A DNA stretch of 64,000 bases, from assembly GCF_009765875.1 (NCBI RefSeq), contig NZ_LMUP01000004.1, forward strand, positions 62,001 to 126,000, in the 5' to 3' direction. This DNA comes from Pedobacter sp. L105. GTDB lineage: Bacteria > Bacteroidota > Bacteroidia > Sphingobacteriales > Sphingobacteriaceae. Of this stretch, positions 28,748 through 37,529 are shown in pieces. Under the pieces are notes generated by a model. That model made no database searches. It was not told the DNA's origin and saw nothing but the letters and a program-made list of their open reading frames with translations. A program made the position numbers and the translations under genes. How positions within the stretch are numbered: the stretch's first letter is position 1; each line of letters starts with the position of its first letter.

Positions 28748-29566
28748 TTATTCTTTTGTATATAATGCCCCGGCTTTAATTGCCGAAAGCTTAATGCCTT
28801 TAATGAGGGATGAGCTGAACCCATTGTGTTCCATCTCATTTAATCCGGCAATGGTACATCCTTTTGGAGAAGTCACTTTATCGATCTCCTGTTCCGGGTG
28901 CGATTTCATCTGCAATAACAAGTCTGCTGCTCCCTTTGCTGTTTGAACGGCCATTTTCAAAGCTTCATCAGCGTGGAACCCTATTTCTACCCCACCCTGC
29001 GAAGCTGCACGGATAGCCCGTAAAAAGAAGGCGATCCCGCAGGCACATAATGCCGTTGCAGCAGTCATCAGGTCTTCATTGATCTTTACCACAGCACCTA
29101 CTGTTTCAAACATCTTTGATACCTCTTCAGTATGTTCCGGAGAAGCATTGTCTGTAGCTACGCAGGTCATAGACTGACCAATAGCAATAGCCGTATTCGG
29201 CATCGCACGGATCACTTCCAGCCCCTCTTTCAGCTTATTGCGAATATCTGCACAGCTTACTCCCGAAGCTACGGAGATCACCACATGTTTTTTAATATCT
29301 ATAACCGATGCAATTTCTTCCATCAGCAGGTTAAGCTGCTGAGGGAGCACAGCCAGCACAATCACCTCCGCAGCCGCTACTACAGCCGCATTGTCTGCGC
29401 TTACGTGATAACCTAATTCAGCATAAGGTGCCAGTTTGCTAACGTTTCTTCTTGTTAAACTGATCTGACCAGCCTGTACATAATTGGCTTTAACCAATCC
29501 TTTGGCTAGTGAAAGTCCAATATTTCCGCTTCCCAGTATTGCTATTTTTCCTGTAAACTGTCCCAT
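28748..29566 (-). CDS. proC: pyrroline-5-carboxylate reductase
   Basis: Last enzyme of proline synthesis, NAD(P)H-dependent; 272 residues. The Rossmann motif GSGNIGLSLAKGL is at the N-terminus, and the family C-terminal signature SPKGCTIAGLNEMEHNGF is present. It is embedded between argB and argE' with 2-bp gaps. This position is common in Bacteroidota arginine operons and links proline and arginine formation from glutamate. Confidence 0.95.
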   Translation of the reverse strand: MGQFTGKIAILGSGNIGLSLAKGLVKANYVQAGQISLTRRNVSKLAPYAELGYHVSADNAAVVAAAEVIVLAVLPQQLNLLMEEIASVIDIKKHVVISVASGVSCADIRNKLKEGLEVIRAMPNTAIAIGQSMTCVATDNASPEHTEEVSKMFETVGAVVKINEDLMTAATALCACGIAFFLRAIRAASQGGVEIGFHADEALKMAVQTAKGAADLLLQMKSHPEQEIDKVTSPKGCTIAGLNEMEHNGFSSSLIKGIKLSAIKAGALYTKE

Positions 29567-29568
29567 AT

Positions 29569-30357
29569 CTAATTGATTAACCTGGTACCAAAACCGTGAC
29601 TGTCAATTTGTGCCAGTTCATCGGCTTTACCTATATAAACTTCTTTTACACCCTGTCTGATCGCCTCAAAAGCATTATGCAACTTGGGGATCATTCCTCC
29701 CGAAACTACTCCCTGCTCTTTCAGGCTTTCAAATTCAGTGCTTTTAATTTCTGTCACTACAGAAAGGTCGTCCTCTACATCACGCAGTACACCTTTCTTT
29801 TCAAAACAATATACCAGCCTTGTTTCATAGGTGCCGGACAGGGCTACGGCTACTGCCGATGCAATCGTATCTGCATTGGTATTTAACAGCTGGGTATCCC
29901 CGTCGTGCGTAATGGCACACAATACAGGAACCAGCTTGCTTTTCAACAAACTATCTAAGGTGCTCACCGATACGGAAGATTCGTCCAGGTCACCTACAAA
30001 ACCGTAATCTATTTTCCCAACCGGGCGTTTAACCGCCTTGATCACATTTCCATCAGCACCGCTCAGGCCTATCGCATTACAACCTTTAGCCTGTAGCTGC
30101 GCTACCATATTCTTATTGATCAGCCCGGCATATACCATCGTTACAATCCGAAGGGTTTCAATATCCGTAATCCGCCTGCCATCTACCATTTTAGGCTCAA
30201 TTCCTAAAGATACACCTAATTCAGTAGCAATTTTACCACCCCCATGTACCAAAATTTTATCTCCGGGCAATGCAGTGAAATCCAGCAAAAACTGATGCAG
30301 TTTCTCAGAATTATCAATTACATTTCCACCTATCTTTATAATAGTTAGCTGTTTCAT
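29569..30357 (-). CDS. argB: N-acylglutamate kinase (ArgB family)
   Basis: Phosphorylates the gamma-carboxyl of N-acylglutamate; about 262 residues from the ATG at 30355-30357 (MKQLTIIKIGGNVID). A start nine codons upstream is less likely. Family motifs: IKIGGN, LVHGGGKIATELG, the substrate loop DGRRITDIETL, NADTIASAVAVAL, and GGMIPKL near the C-terminus. Given the partner transcarbamylase, the substrate may be N-succinyl- rather than N-acetylglutamate. Confidence 0.93.
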   Translation of the reverse strand: MKQLTIIKIGGNVIDNSEKLHQFLLDFTALPGDKILVHGGGKIATELGVSLGIEPKMVDGRRITDIETLRIVTMVYAGLINKNMVAQLQAKGCNAIGLSGADGNVIKAVKRPVGKIDYGFVGDLDESSVSVSTLDSLLKSKLVPVLCAITHDGDTQLLNTNADTIASAVAVALSGTYETRLVYCFEKKGVLRDVEDDLSVVTEIKSTEFESLKEQGVVSGGMIPKLHNAFEAIRQGVKEVYIGKADELAQIDSHGFGTRLIN

Positions 30358-30460
30358 TATCTTTTTTTTAGAAATTGTGGACAAGGAAACCCTTTCAGGT
30401 TTTTTATCTGTAGAAACGAAAGCTATATGCTCCGCAGACCAAACTACGGAGCATATCTGC

Positions 30461-31426
30461 CTAAGATAGGTTTTGTAAGAGATCTTTCAAAACTGCCTGA
30501 GCTGCCCATAAGCGGTTTCCTGCTTCATGGATCACCAGTGAGTTGGGTCCGTCAAGAATTTCTGACGACAATTCCAGATCTCTTCTAACAGGAAGGCAAT
30601 GCATAACTTTCGCATTGTTTGTTCCTTTTAATTTTTCATTATTCATCATCCAGCCTTCAGGATAGGTAAGTACTTTACCATACTCCTTAAAGCTCGACCA
30701 GTTTTTAACGTAGATATAATCTGCTCCCTGTAATGCTTCTTCCAGATTGTACATGATATTGGCACCTGGTGTAAAATCTTCAGAAAGTTCATAACCTTCT
30801 GGCTGTACAACAGTAAAATCAAGCATTCCTTCTTTCTGTGCCTTACACATCCACTCTGAAAAAGAATTGGGCACTGCCTGCGGCAATGCTTTTACATGTG
30901 GTGCCCAGGCCAGTACAACTTTAGGTTTGGTTTCACCTTTCCAGGTTTCCCTGATCGTAACCAGGTCGGCCAGGCTTTGCAGCGGATGGCGCGTAGCGCT
31001 TTCCAGACTTACTACCGGTACGCCACAGTATTTAATAAATTTATTAAAAAAGTCTTCGTTATAATCTTCGTCCCTGTTAGTGAGTTTTGGAAAAGAGCGC
31101 AAGCCCAGAATATCACAATACTGTCCCATTACGGCTGCTGCCTCACGGATATGTTCTACAGTAGTTCCATTCATTACCACTCCATCTTCAGTTTCCAGCG
31201 CCCAGCCCTCTTTATCCATATTCATGACCATCACGCTCATTCCTAAGTTAATAGCGCCCTTTTGCGTACTTAAACGGGTACGCAAACTTGGATTCAGGAA
31301 TACAAGTCCAAGGGTCTTGTTTTTTCCTAAATGCTGATGCCCATAAGGGCTTTCTTTTAGTGCGAGGGCATCTTTTACCAGCTGGTCGATGTCTGCAACA
31401 TCTTTTACTGAGGTGAATTGGTTCAT
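30461..31426 (-). CDS. argF': N-succinyl-ornithine (or N-acetylornithine) carbamoyltransferase, ArgF' type
   Basis: Makes N-acylcitrulline from N-acylornithine and carbamoyl phosphate; 321 residues. The carbamoyl-phosphate loop is FLNPSLRTRLS, and the C-terminal motif is MHCLPVRRDLE rather than the HCLP-R of ordinary ornithine transcarbamylase. The specificity position, Pro90 in the Bacteroides fragilis succinyl enzyme and Glu92 in the Xanthomonas acetyl enzyme, is Val90 here (TTVEHIREA). Published swaps of that Glu to Val convert the acetyl enzyme into a succinyl enzyme, so the N-succinyl substrate is favoured. The gene overlaps argD by 4 bp (ATGA). Confidence 0.92.
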   Translation of the reverse strand: MNQFTSVKDVADIDQLVKDALALKESPYGHQHLGKNKTLGLVFLNPSLRTRLSTQKGAINLGMSVMVMNMDKEGWALETEDGVVMNGTTVEHIREAAAVMGQYCDILGLRSFPKLTNRDEDYNEDFFNKFIKYCGVPVVSLESATRHPLQSLADLVTIRETWKGETKPKVVLAWAPHVKALPQAVPNSFSEWMCKAQKEGMLDFTVVQPEGYELSEDFTPGANIMYNLEEALQGADYIYVKNWSSFKEYGKVLTYPEGWMMNNEKLKGTNNAKVMHCLPVRRDLELSSEILDGPNSLVIHEAGNRLWAAQAVLKDLLQNLS

Positions 31427-32556
31427 CCTTTTAAAGCAATTTTAAAGTTTTCTAAAAAATGGTCGGCTTGTTCTTTATTCAGGTTTAGCGCAGGAAGTAA
31501 CCTGATGACGTTAGGCTTTGCCTCTCCTGTAAAGATATGTTGTTTAAATAATAAGTTCTTTTTTACAGATGACAGTTCTTCACGAAGATCAATTCCGATC
31601 ATCAGCCCACGTCCTCTCACCTCTTTAACCCCGTCTATCTCTTTCAATGCTGCGATCAGATAATTACCTACCTCTTCAGCGTTTTTCATCAGGTTATCCT
31701 GCTCTATCACTTCCAATACAGCTAAAGCCGCAGCACAGGCCAGATGGTTACCACCAAAAGTAGTTCCCAGCATACCAAACCATGGTTTGAATTTCGGTGC
31801 AATAGAGATCCCTGCGACAGGGAAACCATTACCCATTCCTTTAGCCATGGTATAGATATCAGCATCTACGCCAGCGTAATCATGAGAATAAAAATGTCCC
31901 GTTCTGCCATAACCGCATTGTACACTATCGGCAATATAAACCGCATTGTACTCATCGCACAGGCTACGGATCAATTGAAGGAAACTTACAGAAGCCTCCC
32001 TGATACCGCCAACACCCTGAATACCTTCTATAATAACAGAACTCACCTCGTTGCCAAACTCAGCAAATGCATTTTTAAGGGCATCATCATCATTAAAAGG
32101 AAGGAATACTACATTATCGGTTTCATTTACAGGAGCAATGATCTTAGGGTTATCTGTGCAGGAGACCGCCAATGAGGTCCTTCCATGAAAGGCACCATGA
32201 AAAGCAATAACTGTTTTTCTGCCGTTATGAAAAGAGGCCAGCTTTAAGGCATTTTCATTGGCTTCTGCACCAGAGTTACACAGGAATAGCTGATAACCTG
32301 TTTTTCCTGAAACTTTTCCCAATTTTTCTGCCAGCTCTACCTGTAATGGTATTTTAATAGAATTGGAATAAAACCCAACTTTGTTCAGCTGGTCTGTTAA
32401 GCGTTTTACATAATGCGGATGGGTATGGCCGATAGAAATTACAGCATGGCCACCATACAGGTCAAGGTATTCCTGACCATCAGCAGCCCAGACAGTACTG
32501 CCCAGGGCTTTTACAATTTCAATATCGTTTAAAGGGTATACATCAAATAAGTTCAT
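31423..32556 (-). CDS. argD: N-acylornithine aminotransferase
   Basis: Class III PLP aminotransferase, about 377 residues from ATG 32554-32556 (MNLFDVYPLNDIEIVKA). It converts N-acylglutamate semialdehyde to N-acylornithine. The PLP lysine is in TMAKGMGNGFPVAG, preceded by YIADSVQCGYGRTG, where the more usual DEVQTG reads DSVQCG. FLCNSGAEANENALKLA is the phosphate-binding segment. The 4-bp overlap with argF' implies translational coupling. Confidence 0.93.
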   Translation of the reverse strand: MNLFDVYPLNDIEIVKALGSTVWAADGQEYLDLYGGHAVISIGHTHPHYVKRLTDQLNKVGFYSNSIKIPLQVELAEKLGKVSGKTGYQLFLCNSGAEANENALKLASFHNGRKTVIAFHGAFHGRTSLAVSCTDNPKIIAPVNETDNVVFLPFNDDDALKNAFAEFGNEVSSVIIEGIQGVGGIREASVSFLQLIRSLCDEYNAVYIADSVQCGYGRTGHFYSHDYAGVDADIYTMAKGMGNGFPVAGISIAPKFKPWFGMLGTTFGGNHLACAAALAVLEVIEQDNLMKNAEEVGNYLIAALKEIDGVKEVRGRGLMIGIDLREELSSVKKNLLFKQHIFTGEAKPNVIRLLPALNLNKEQADHFLENFKIALKG

Positions 32557-32628
32557 TTTTTTAGCTTTTACCCGGATGTGCCGGGTGGTTATCAATAAGA
32601 ATAAATAGATTTAGTAAATGGCAGTCAA

Positions 32629-33600
32629 TTAAAAAGCACTAGCCTTCAATCGCAATCCCTGCCGTTCATCTAATCCAAACATCAAATTCATATTTTGTAC
32701 CGCCTGTCCGCTTGCACCTTTCAGCAAATTATCTATCATGCTCAGGATTAAGAGTTTTCCTCCATGTTTTTCAATATGTACAATTGCCTTATTGGTATTC
32801 ACAACCTGTTTCAGATCAATATTTTTAGCGCTAACTTTAGTAAAAGGATGTCCGCCATAATAATCTTCGTAAACTGCCTGTGCCTCTTCTGCGGTTAATT
32901 CACTGTCGAGATATACGGCAGTGAAAATTCCCCTCGTAAAATCTCCGCGCTGCGGGATAAAATTCAAGGTGCCATCAAAATCAGCATCCAGCTGAACCAG
33001 ACTTTGTCCGATTTCATGTAAATGCTGATGTTCAAAAGCCTTATAAACTGAAAGGTTATTGTTACGCCAGCTAAAATGAGAAGTAGCAGCTAAGCCCTGT
33101 CCTGCTGCACTTGAGCCGGTAGTCCCGTTAATGTGTACTTCGCCTTTTAACTGTCCTTTTGCAGCCAATGGCAATAGCGCTAACTGAATGGCAGTGGCAA
33201 AACAACCTGGGTTAGCAATAAAATCTGCCTTTTTAATACGCTCCCTGTTTAATTCAGGCAATCCGTATACCCATTTGTTTCCAGCAGCTTCAGTTAACCT
33301 GAAATCCTGGCTCAGGTCAATAATTTTTATTCCTGCAGCAATAGGGTTGGCATCAAGAAATTTCTTTGCATCGCCATGTCCAACGCATAAAAAAAGCACA
33401 TCAATTGCGGGAGAAAGTTCTTCTGTAAAACGAAGATCAGTATCTCCAAGCAGATCGGTATGTACATCCGAGATCAGATTACCACCATTACTGTTACTAT
33501 GGACAAATACAATTTCTACCTCAGGGTGATTGATCAGCAGACGCAGCATTTCTCCTCCGGTATATCCGGCACCGCCAACTATACCTGCCTTAATTTTCAT
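32629..33600 (-). CDS. argC: N-acyl-gamma-glutamyl-phosphate reductase
   Basis: NADPH-dependent reductase of about 323 residues from the ATG at 33598-33600 (MKIKAGIVGGAGYTG). The active-site cysteine lies in FIANPGCFATAIQ. GINGTTGSSAAGQG-like NGTTGSSAAGQGLA and the C-terminal GASGQAVQNMN motif are family-typical. It overlaps the end of argG by 11 bp, so the two are translated from one message. Confidence 0.95.
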   Translation of the reverse strand: MKIKAGIVGGAGYTGGEMLRLLINHPEVEIVFVHSNSNGGNLISDVHTDLLGDTDLRFTEELSPAIDVLFLCVGHGDAKKFLDANPIAAGIKIIDLSQDFRLTEAAGNKWVYGLPELNRERIKKADFIANPGCFATAIQLALLPLAAKGQLKGEVHINGTTGSSAAGQGLAATSHFSWRNNNLSVYKAFEHQHLHEIGQSLVQLDADFDGTLNFIPQRGDFTRGIFTAVYLDSELTAEEAQAVYEDYYGGHPFTKVSAKNIDLKQVVNTNKAIVHIEKHGGKLLILSMIDNLLKGASGQAVQNMNLMFGLDERQGLRLKASAF

Positions 33601-34810
33601 CGTTACCTGTGGTTTTATCGGTTTCCTCACCGTTCACTTTATGCCAGATCATTACTTGGTTACCAAATATTTTTGAGAACCCTTTTACATCTTCTCCGCT
33701 CCAGGCATTGTTCATTTCCCCGTAGCTACCAAATTTATTACTCATCAGGTCGTGGTTAGACTCAATACCGATGATATGGAAACGGTAAGGAAGCAACTCT
33801 ACAAAGACTTTACCGCTCACCACTTTTTGTGTATCTGTAAGGAAAGCTTCGATGTTACGCATAATCGGATCATGGAACTGTCCTTCATGAAGCCAGTTTC
33901 CGTAGAAAGAAGCCAGTTGCTCTTTCCATGACAGCTGCCATTTTGTCAAAGTATGTTTTTCGAGCGTGTGGTGTGCTTTAATGATCACTATTGGTGCCGC
34001 AGCCTCAAAACCAACACGTCCTTTAATTCCAATAATTGTATCACCTACGTGAATATCACGTCCAATTCCATAAGCCTGGGCTATAGCCTGCAGCTTTTGT
34101 ATCGCTTTTACCGGTACTAATTTTTCTCCGTCAATTCCTGTCAGCTCACCTTTTTCAAAAGTAAGTTCAATTTTACGGCTCTCTGTTTCAGAAACCTGTG
34201 TAGGCCAGGCCTCTTCAGGAAGGGTTTCATTTGAAGTAAGGGTTTCTTTTCCTCCTACAGAAGTTCCCCATAAACCTTTATTGATTGAATATCTGGCTTT
34301 AGCGGCACTATATTCAACACCATGGTTGTTTAAATATTCTATTTCCGCTTCGCGCGATAATTTCAAATCCCTGATCGGGGTAATAATTTCAACGTTAGGA
34401 ATGATGATATTGAAGATCATATCAAATCTCACCTGGTCATTTCCCGCACCTGTACTACCATGGGCAACATATTCAGCACCAATCTTTTTAACATAATTGC
34501 CAATAGCTGTGGCTTGGAATACACGTTCTGCACTTACAGAAAGCGGATAAGTAGCATTTTTCAAAACGTTACCAAATACCAAATATTTGATACAGCCTGC
34601 ATAATAATTTGCAGTTTCATCTACTACAGCATGAGAAGCTACGCCTAAAGCATATGCTCTTTTTTCAATTTCTTTTAATTCTTCTTCCGAAAAACCACCT
34701 GTATTAACAATCACTGAATGAACCTCTAAACCGCGGTCCTGTGCAAGATGAATACAGCAAAATGAAGTATCTAAACCTCCGCTAAAAGCTAAAACTACCT
34801 TTTTTTTCAT
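33590..34810 (-). CDS. argG: argininosuccinate synthase
   Basis: Joins citrulline and aspartate with ATP; 406 residues. Motifs: the PP-loop VVLAFSGGLDTSFCC, VAHGSTGAGNDQVRF, and the citrulline-binding segment SINKGLWGTSVGG. The Lys/Asp/Asn-rich tail is unremarkable. It begins the core biosynthetic run. The 280 bp upstream contain paired palindromes (34834-34912) that may control it. Confidence 0.96.
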   Translation of the reverse strand: MKKKVVLAFSGGLDTSFCCIHLAQDRGLEVHSVIVNTGGFSEEELKEIEKRAYALGVASHAVVDETANYYAGCIKYLVFGNVLKNATYPLSVSAERVFQATAIGNYVKKIGAEYVAHGSTGAGNDQVRFDMIFNIIIPNVEIITPIRDLKLSREAEIEYLNNHGVEYSAAKARYSINKGLWGTSVGGKETLTSNETLPEEAWPTQVSETESRKIELTFEKGELTGIDGEKLVPVKAIQKLQAIAQAYGIGRDIHVGDTIIGIKGRVGFEAAAPIVIIKAHHTLEKHTLTKWQLSWKEQLASFYGNWLHEGQFHDPIMRNIEAFLTDTQKVVSGKVFVELLPYRFHIIGIESNHDLMSNKFGSYGEMNNAWSGEDVKGFSKIFGNQVMIWHKVNGEETDKTTGNDEN

Positions 34811-34833
34811 TGAGTCTTTATTATTTTATGCTA

Positions 34834-34912
34834 ATGAAGCTTGCATGCGCAGGTTTCATTGAGTTATTATTTTTATTTAATTGTCATGAAGCTTGTTTAC
34901 ACAGGTTCCATT
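34834..34912. promoter_or_regulatory. two copies of an imperfect palindrome upstream of argG
   Basis: Copy 1 (34834-34860) and copy 2 (34886-34912) share ATGAAGCTTG, then seven variable bases, then AGGTT(T/C)CATT: 22 of 27 positions are identical. Each copy is itself a partial dyad (ATGAAGC...GGTTTCAT in copy 1). The start-to-start distance is 52 bp, about five helical turns. They lie 24 bp upstream of the argG ATG on the minus strand. They are candidate operators, or hairpins in the argG leader. Confidence 0.5.
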
Positions 34913-34944
34913 TGAATATTTTGTTCTTAAAGTTATCCAGCCTG

Positions 34945-34976
34945 CCTGTTCCAAACCTTTTCTTTTGGAGAACAGG
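34945..34976 (-). other. hairpin in the leader between GNAT gene and argG
   Basis: CCTGTTC (34945-34951) pairs with GAACAGG (34970-34976). The inner bases CAAA/TTTGG extend the stem imperfectly. No T-run follows on the minus strand, so a simple terminator is not supported. It may be part of a processing or attenuation structure between the two genes. Confidence 0.35.
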
Positions 34977-35090
34977 AATGACAAAGCTACATAAGTACTA
35001 TAATAAAATATAAGTTATATGTTAAACGACGATCTGTAACTTATGGTCTTTCAAATTTATGCATAAGCATTGAATTACCATCAGAGAAGA

Positions 35091-35795
35091 TTATTTGAAA
35101 AACAGGGATGATAAATACAGGATTGATTTTAATCCGCCTTTTTCATCTGCCTTCGGTTTAAGCACCAGCCTTTGTTTAATCCGCATAAACCTTTCATATA
35201 ATTTCGGTTTTTTCTGTAACTCTTCAGCAAACTTCTTTGCTACATCATGTTTTTGAGTAGCGGGATCATAAAGCATCGCTGTACACATACAGTTCTTGCG
35301 GTCTTTACTTTTCAGAATCTCGAAATTCACACAGCTTTGACAGCCTTTCCAGAACTCTTCATCCTGTGTTAACTCAGAATAAGTCACTGGCTCGTAACCC
35401 AGGTCGGAGTTAATTTTCATTACCGCAAGACCTGTAGTTAAACCAAATATTTTAGCTTTGGGATATTTTTGACGTGATAATTCAAATATCTTTTGTTTGA
35501 TCGTATGTGCCAGTCCTACTTTTCTGTATTTAGGGCTCACTACCAATCCGGAATTGGCCACAAACTGACCATGGCTCCATGTTTCAATATAACAGAAACC
35601 GGCCCATGAGCCATCCTGATGAAAAGCAATAACGGATTTCCCTTCAGACATCTTGCCTGCAACATACTCCGGAGAGCGTTTAGCGATACCAGTACCTCGT
35701 GCTTTAGCAGATTCTGCCATTTCTTCACAGATCTCTTCTGCAAAAACACGATGTTCAGGAAGTGCAACCTGCACTATAAAATCGTTTATATTCAT
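35091..35795 (-). CDS. GNAT acyltransferase, probable N-acylglutamate synthase of the arginine pathway
   Basis: A 234-residue protein with a GNAT acyl-CoA-binding loop (VVSPKYRKVGLAHTIKQKIF, about 86-105). Unusually it has four cysteines as C152-x2-C155-x13-C169-x-C171, suggestive of a structural metal site. No other gene in the run supplies the first step of the pathway, glutamate to N-acylglutamate. A GNAT at this position in Bacteroides is thought to be an N-succinylglutamate synthase. I infer the same here. It is separated from argG by 280 bp, so it may be a separate unit with the same direction. Confidence 0.72.
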   Translation of the reverse strand: MNINDFIVQVALPEHRVFAEEICEEMAESAKARGTGIAKRSPEYVAGKMSEGKSVIAFHQDGSWAGFCYIETWSHGQFVANSGLVVSPKYRKVGLAHTIKQKIFELSRQKYPKAKIFGLTTGLAVMKINSDLGYEPVTYSELTQDEEFWKGCQSCVNFEILKSKDRKNCMCTAMLYDPATQKHDVAKKFAEELQKKPKLYERFMRIKQRLVLKPKADEKGGLKSILYLSSLFFK

Positions 35796-36285
35796 TAATG
35801 GTTAACGAAAAAAAATAAATATTCTAATTAATTGGTTTTTGAAAGAGGACACTACCTCTATGATTGAGTATAGATTTAACTCAAATGCGGGGTGTATAAT
35901 TTTGCCGGCTTGTGGTTACATAAATAACAGGCTGCAAACGCTCAATATACAAACTCCTTGCAGCAATATTTTTTGCTGTTACAATAGAAAGTTTATTTGT
36001 GCCTTGCTGTGTCATTTTATGTATAAGATCCCGCTTTAAATTACTGAAGGTGTAAAGGTTTAAATAAATATTGAGTTGTGCAATACGTTTTTTATTTTTT
36101 TACATTGAATCAACTCCCATGCCACGTTTCTATGATCAATCAAAAATAGGCATAATTAAAAAAACGACAGTCCGTTTATGTTAAATCTGTGTTATATTTC
36201 GCTGTTATAATGAACGGATGTTAAGCCAATAGCTGTTACAGCATTTTATTATTTGTTAAGTTTACGTGCATTCTATTTGCCTCCC
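35796..36285. other. 490-bp divergent intergenic region, no gene seen
   Basis: AT-rich promoter-like DNA between the GNAT gene (-) and the M28 peptidase gene (+). A short open stretch (35839-36039) has no coding character. TTG near 36254 and TATTTG near 36275 may be a promoter for the peptidase, close to its ATG. I see no repeat or hairpin worth naming. Confidence 0.3.
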
Positions 36286-37434
36286 ATGAGAAGATTAATG
36301 ACCCTGTTTTTAGTTATGTTTACCTCTGCTGCCATTGCGCAAGATCTTCCCGCGGCAAAAAAAACGCTCCATCGGCTCACTTCGAGAAAGCTTTGGGGAA
36401 GAGGTTATACCAAAAACGGCATGGCGAAGGCCGCAGATTATCTCAGTACCCAATTTAAAGAAATAGGCCTTCAACCAATGAAAGGCAACAGTTTCAGGCA
36501 AAATTTCTCTTACCCTGCAAATACTTTCCCCGGAAAAATGGAGGTAGCGGTAAATGGCAAAAAGCTAATTCCGGGAAAGGATTTTATTGTAGAGCCAGCC
36601 AGTTCCGGGCAGAAGAACAAAGGTGTACAGGAAGTACAAACAGACAGCGTTACTTATATTTCCAAAGCAAAGCGGCTGATCATAACGATGCAGAACAAAC
36701 TAACCTGGTCGGTCGCACAGAAAGCAGAAGACTATACCCTTTTACAGATCAATAAAAAATCACTCTCAGAAAAGCCGCAAACTGTAGACGTGAATATTGA
36801 AAATGTATTTGTTCCTGAATTTAAGACCAGCAATATATGCGGTATAGTGAAGGGAACGAAACATCCTGATTCCATGCTACTGATAACCGGACATTATGAC
36901 CACCTGGGCGGCATGGGCGCAAAAACCTATTTCCCTGGAGCCAACGATAATGCCAGCGGAATTACGCTGCTACTTACCCTGGCAAAATACTATGCTTCAC
37001 ATCCGCAGCCCTACAGTATTGGCTTTATCTGCTTTGCAGGAGAAGAAGCAGGACTACTTGGATCTGCTGAGTTTATCCGGCATCCCCTTATTCCCCTGGA
37101 TAGAATCAGATTTCTGATCAATGTAGATATGGTGGGGACAGGAGAAAAAGGGATCACAGTGGTTAATGCTACTTTACACAAGAAAGAGTTTAACTTGCTG
37201 AAAAAACTGAACGATCAGCATCAGTACCTGCCTAAAATTAACTCCCGCGGCAAAGCGGCAAACAGTGATCATTATTATTTTACAGAAAAAGGTGTACCGG
37301 CATTTTTTATTTATACCGAAGGAGGAATAAGGGCTTATCATGATATTTACGATGTAGAGGCTACGCTCCCGCTGACAAAGTTTAAAGACCTGTATCATCT
37401 CTTTATTGATTTTAATTCGGCCCTGATGAAGTAG
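36286..37434 (+). CDS. M28-family zinc aminopeptidase, exported
   Basis: An exported peptidase of about 382 residues from ATG 36286, giving the signal peptide MRRLMTLFLVMFTSAAIAQ; an earlier in-frame start is not needed. The two-zinc ligands of family M28 are all present: GHYDHLG (His, Asp), PGANDNASG (bridging Asp), AGEEAGLLGS (Glu-Glu), NVDMVGTG (Asp), and SDHYYF (His). It probably acts in the periplasm or outside the cell, releasing N-terminal residues from peptides. It is a single gene. Confidence 0.93.
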   Translation: MRRLMTLFLVMFTSAAIAQDLPAAKKTLHRLTSRKLWGRGYTKNGMAKAADYLSTQFKEIGLQPMKGNSFRQNFSYPANTFPGKMEVAVNGKKLIPGKDFIVEPASSGQKNKGVQEVQTDSVTYISKAKRLIITMQNKLTWSVAQKAEDYTLLQINKKSLSEKPQTVDVNIENVFVPEFKTSNICGIVKGTKHPDSMLLITGHYDHLGGMGAKTYFPGANDNASGITLLLTLAKYYASHPQPYSIGFICFAGEEAGLLGSAEFIRHPLIPLDRIRFLINVDMVGTGEKGITVVNATLHKKEFNLLKKLNDQHQYLPKINSRGKAANSDHYYFTEKGVPAFFIYTEGGIRAYHDIYDVEATLPLTKFKDLYHLFIDFNSALMK

Positions 37435-37529
37435 TTATTATCTAATTTCTGTCATATAATATATCGATGTCTATAGATTAAAACAAATTCATCTCACTAT
37501 CGCTTAATTTGTATACAAAACATATCAGC

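Noticed and set aside
35839..36039. 66-codon frame in the intergenic region before the M28 gene
   Set aside because: No family resemblance, Cys/Asn-rich composition, and no plausible promoter or ribosome-binding site.
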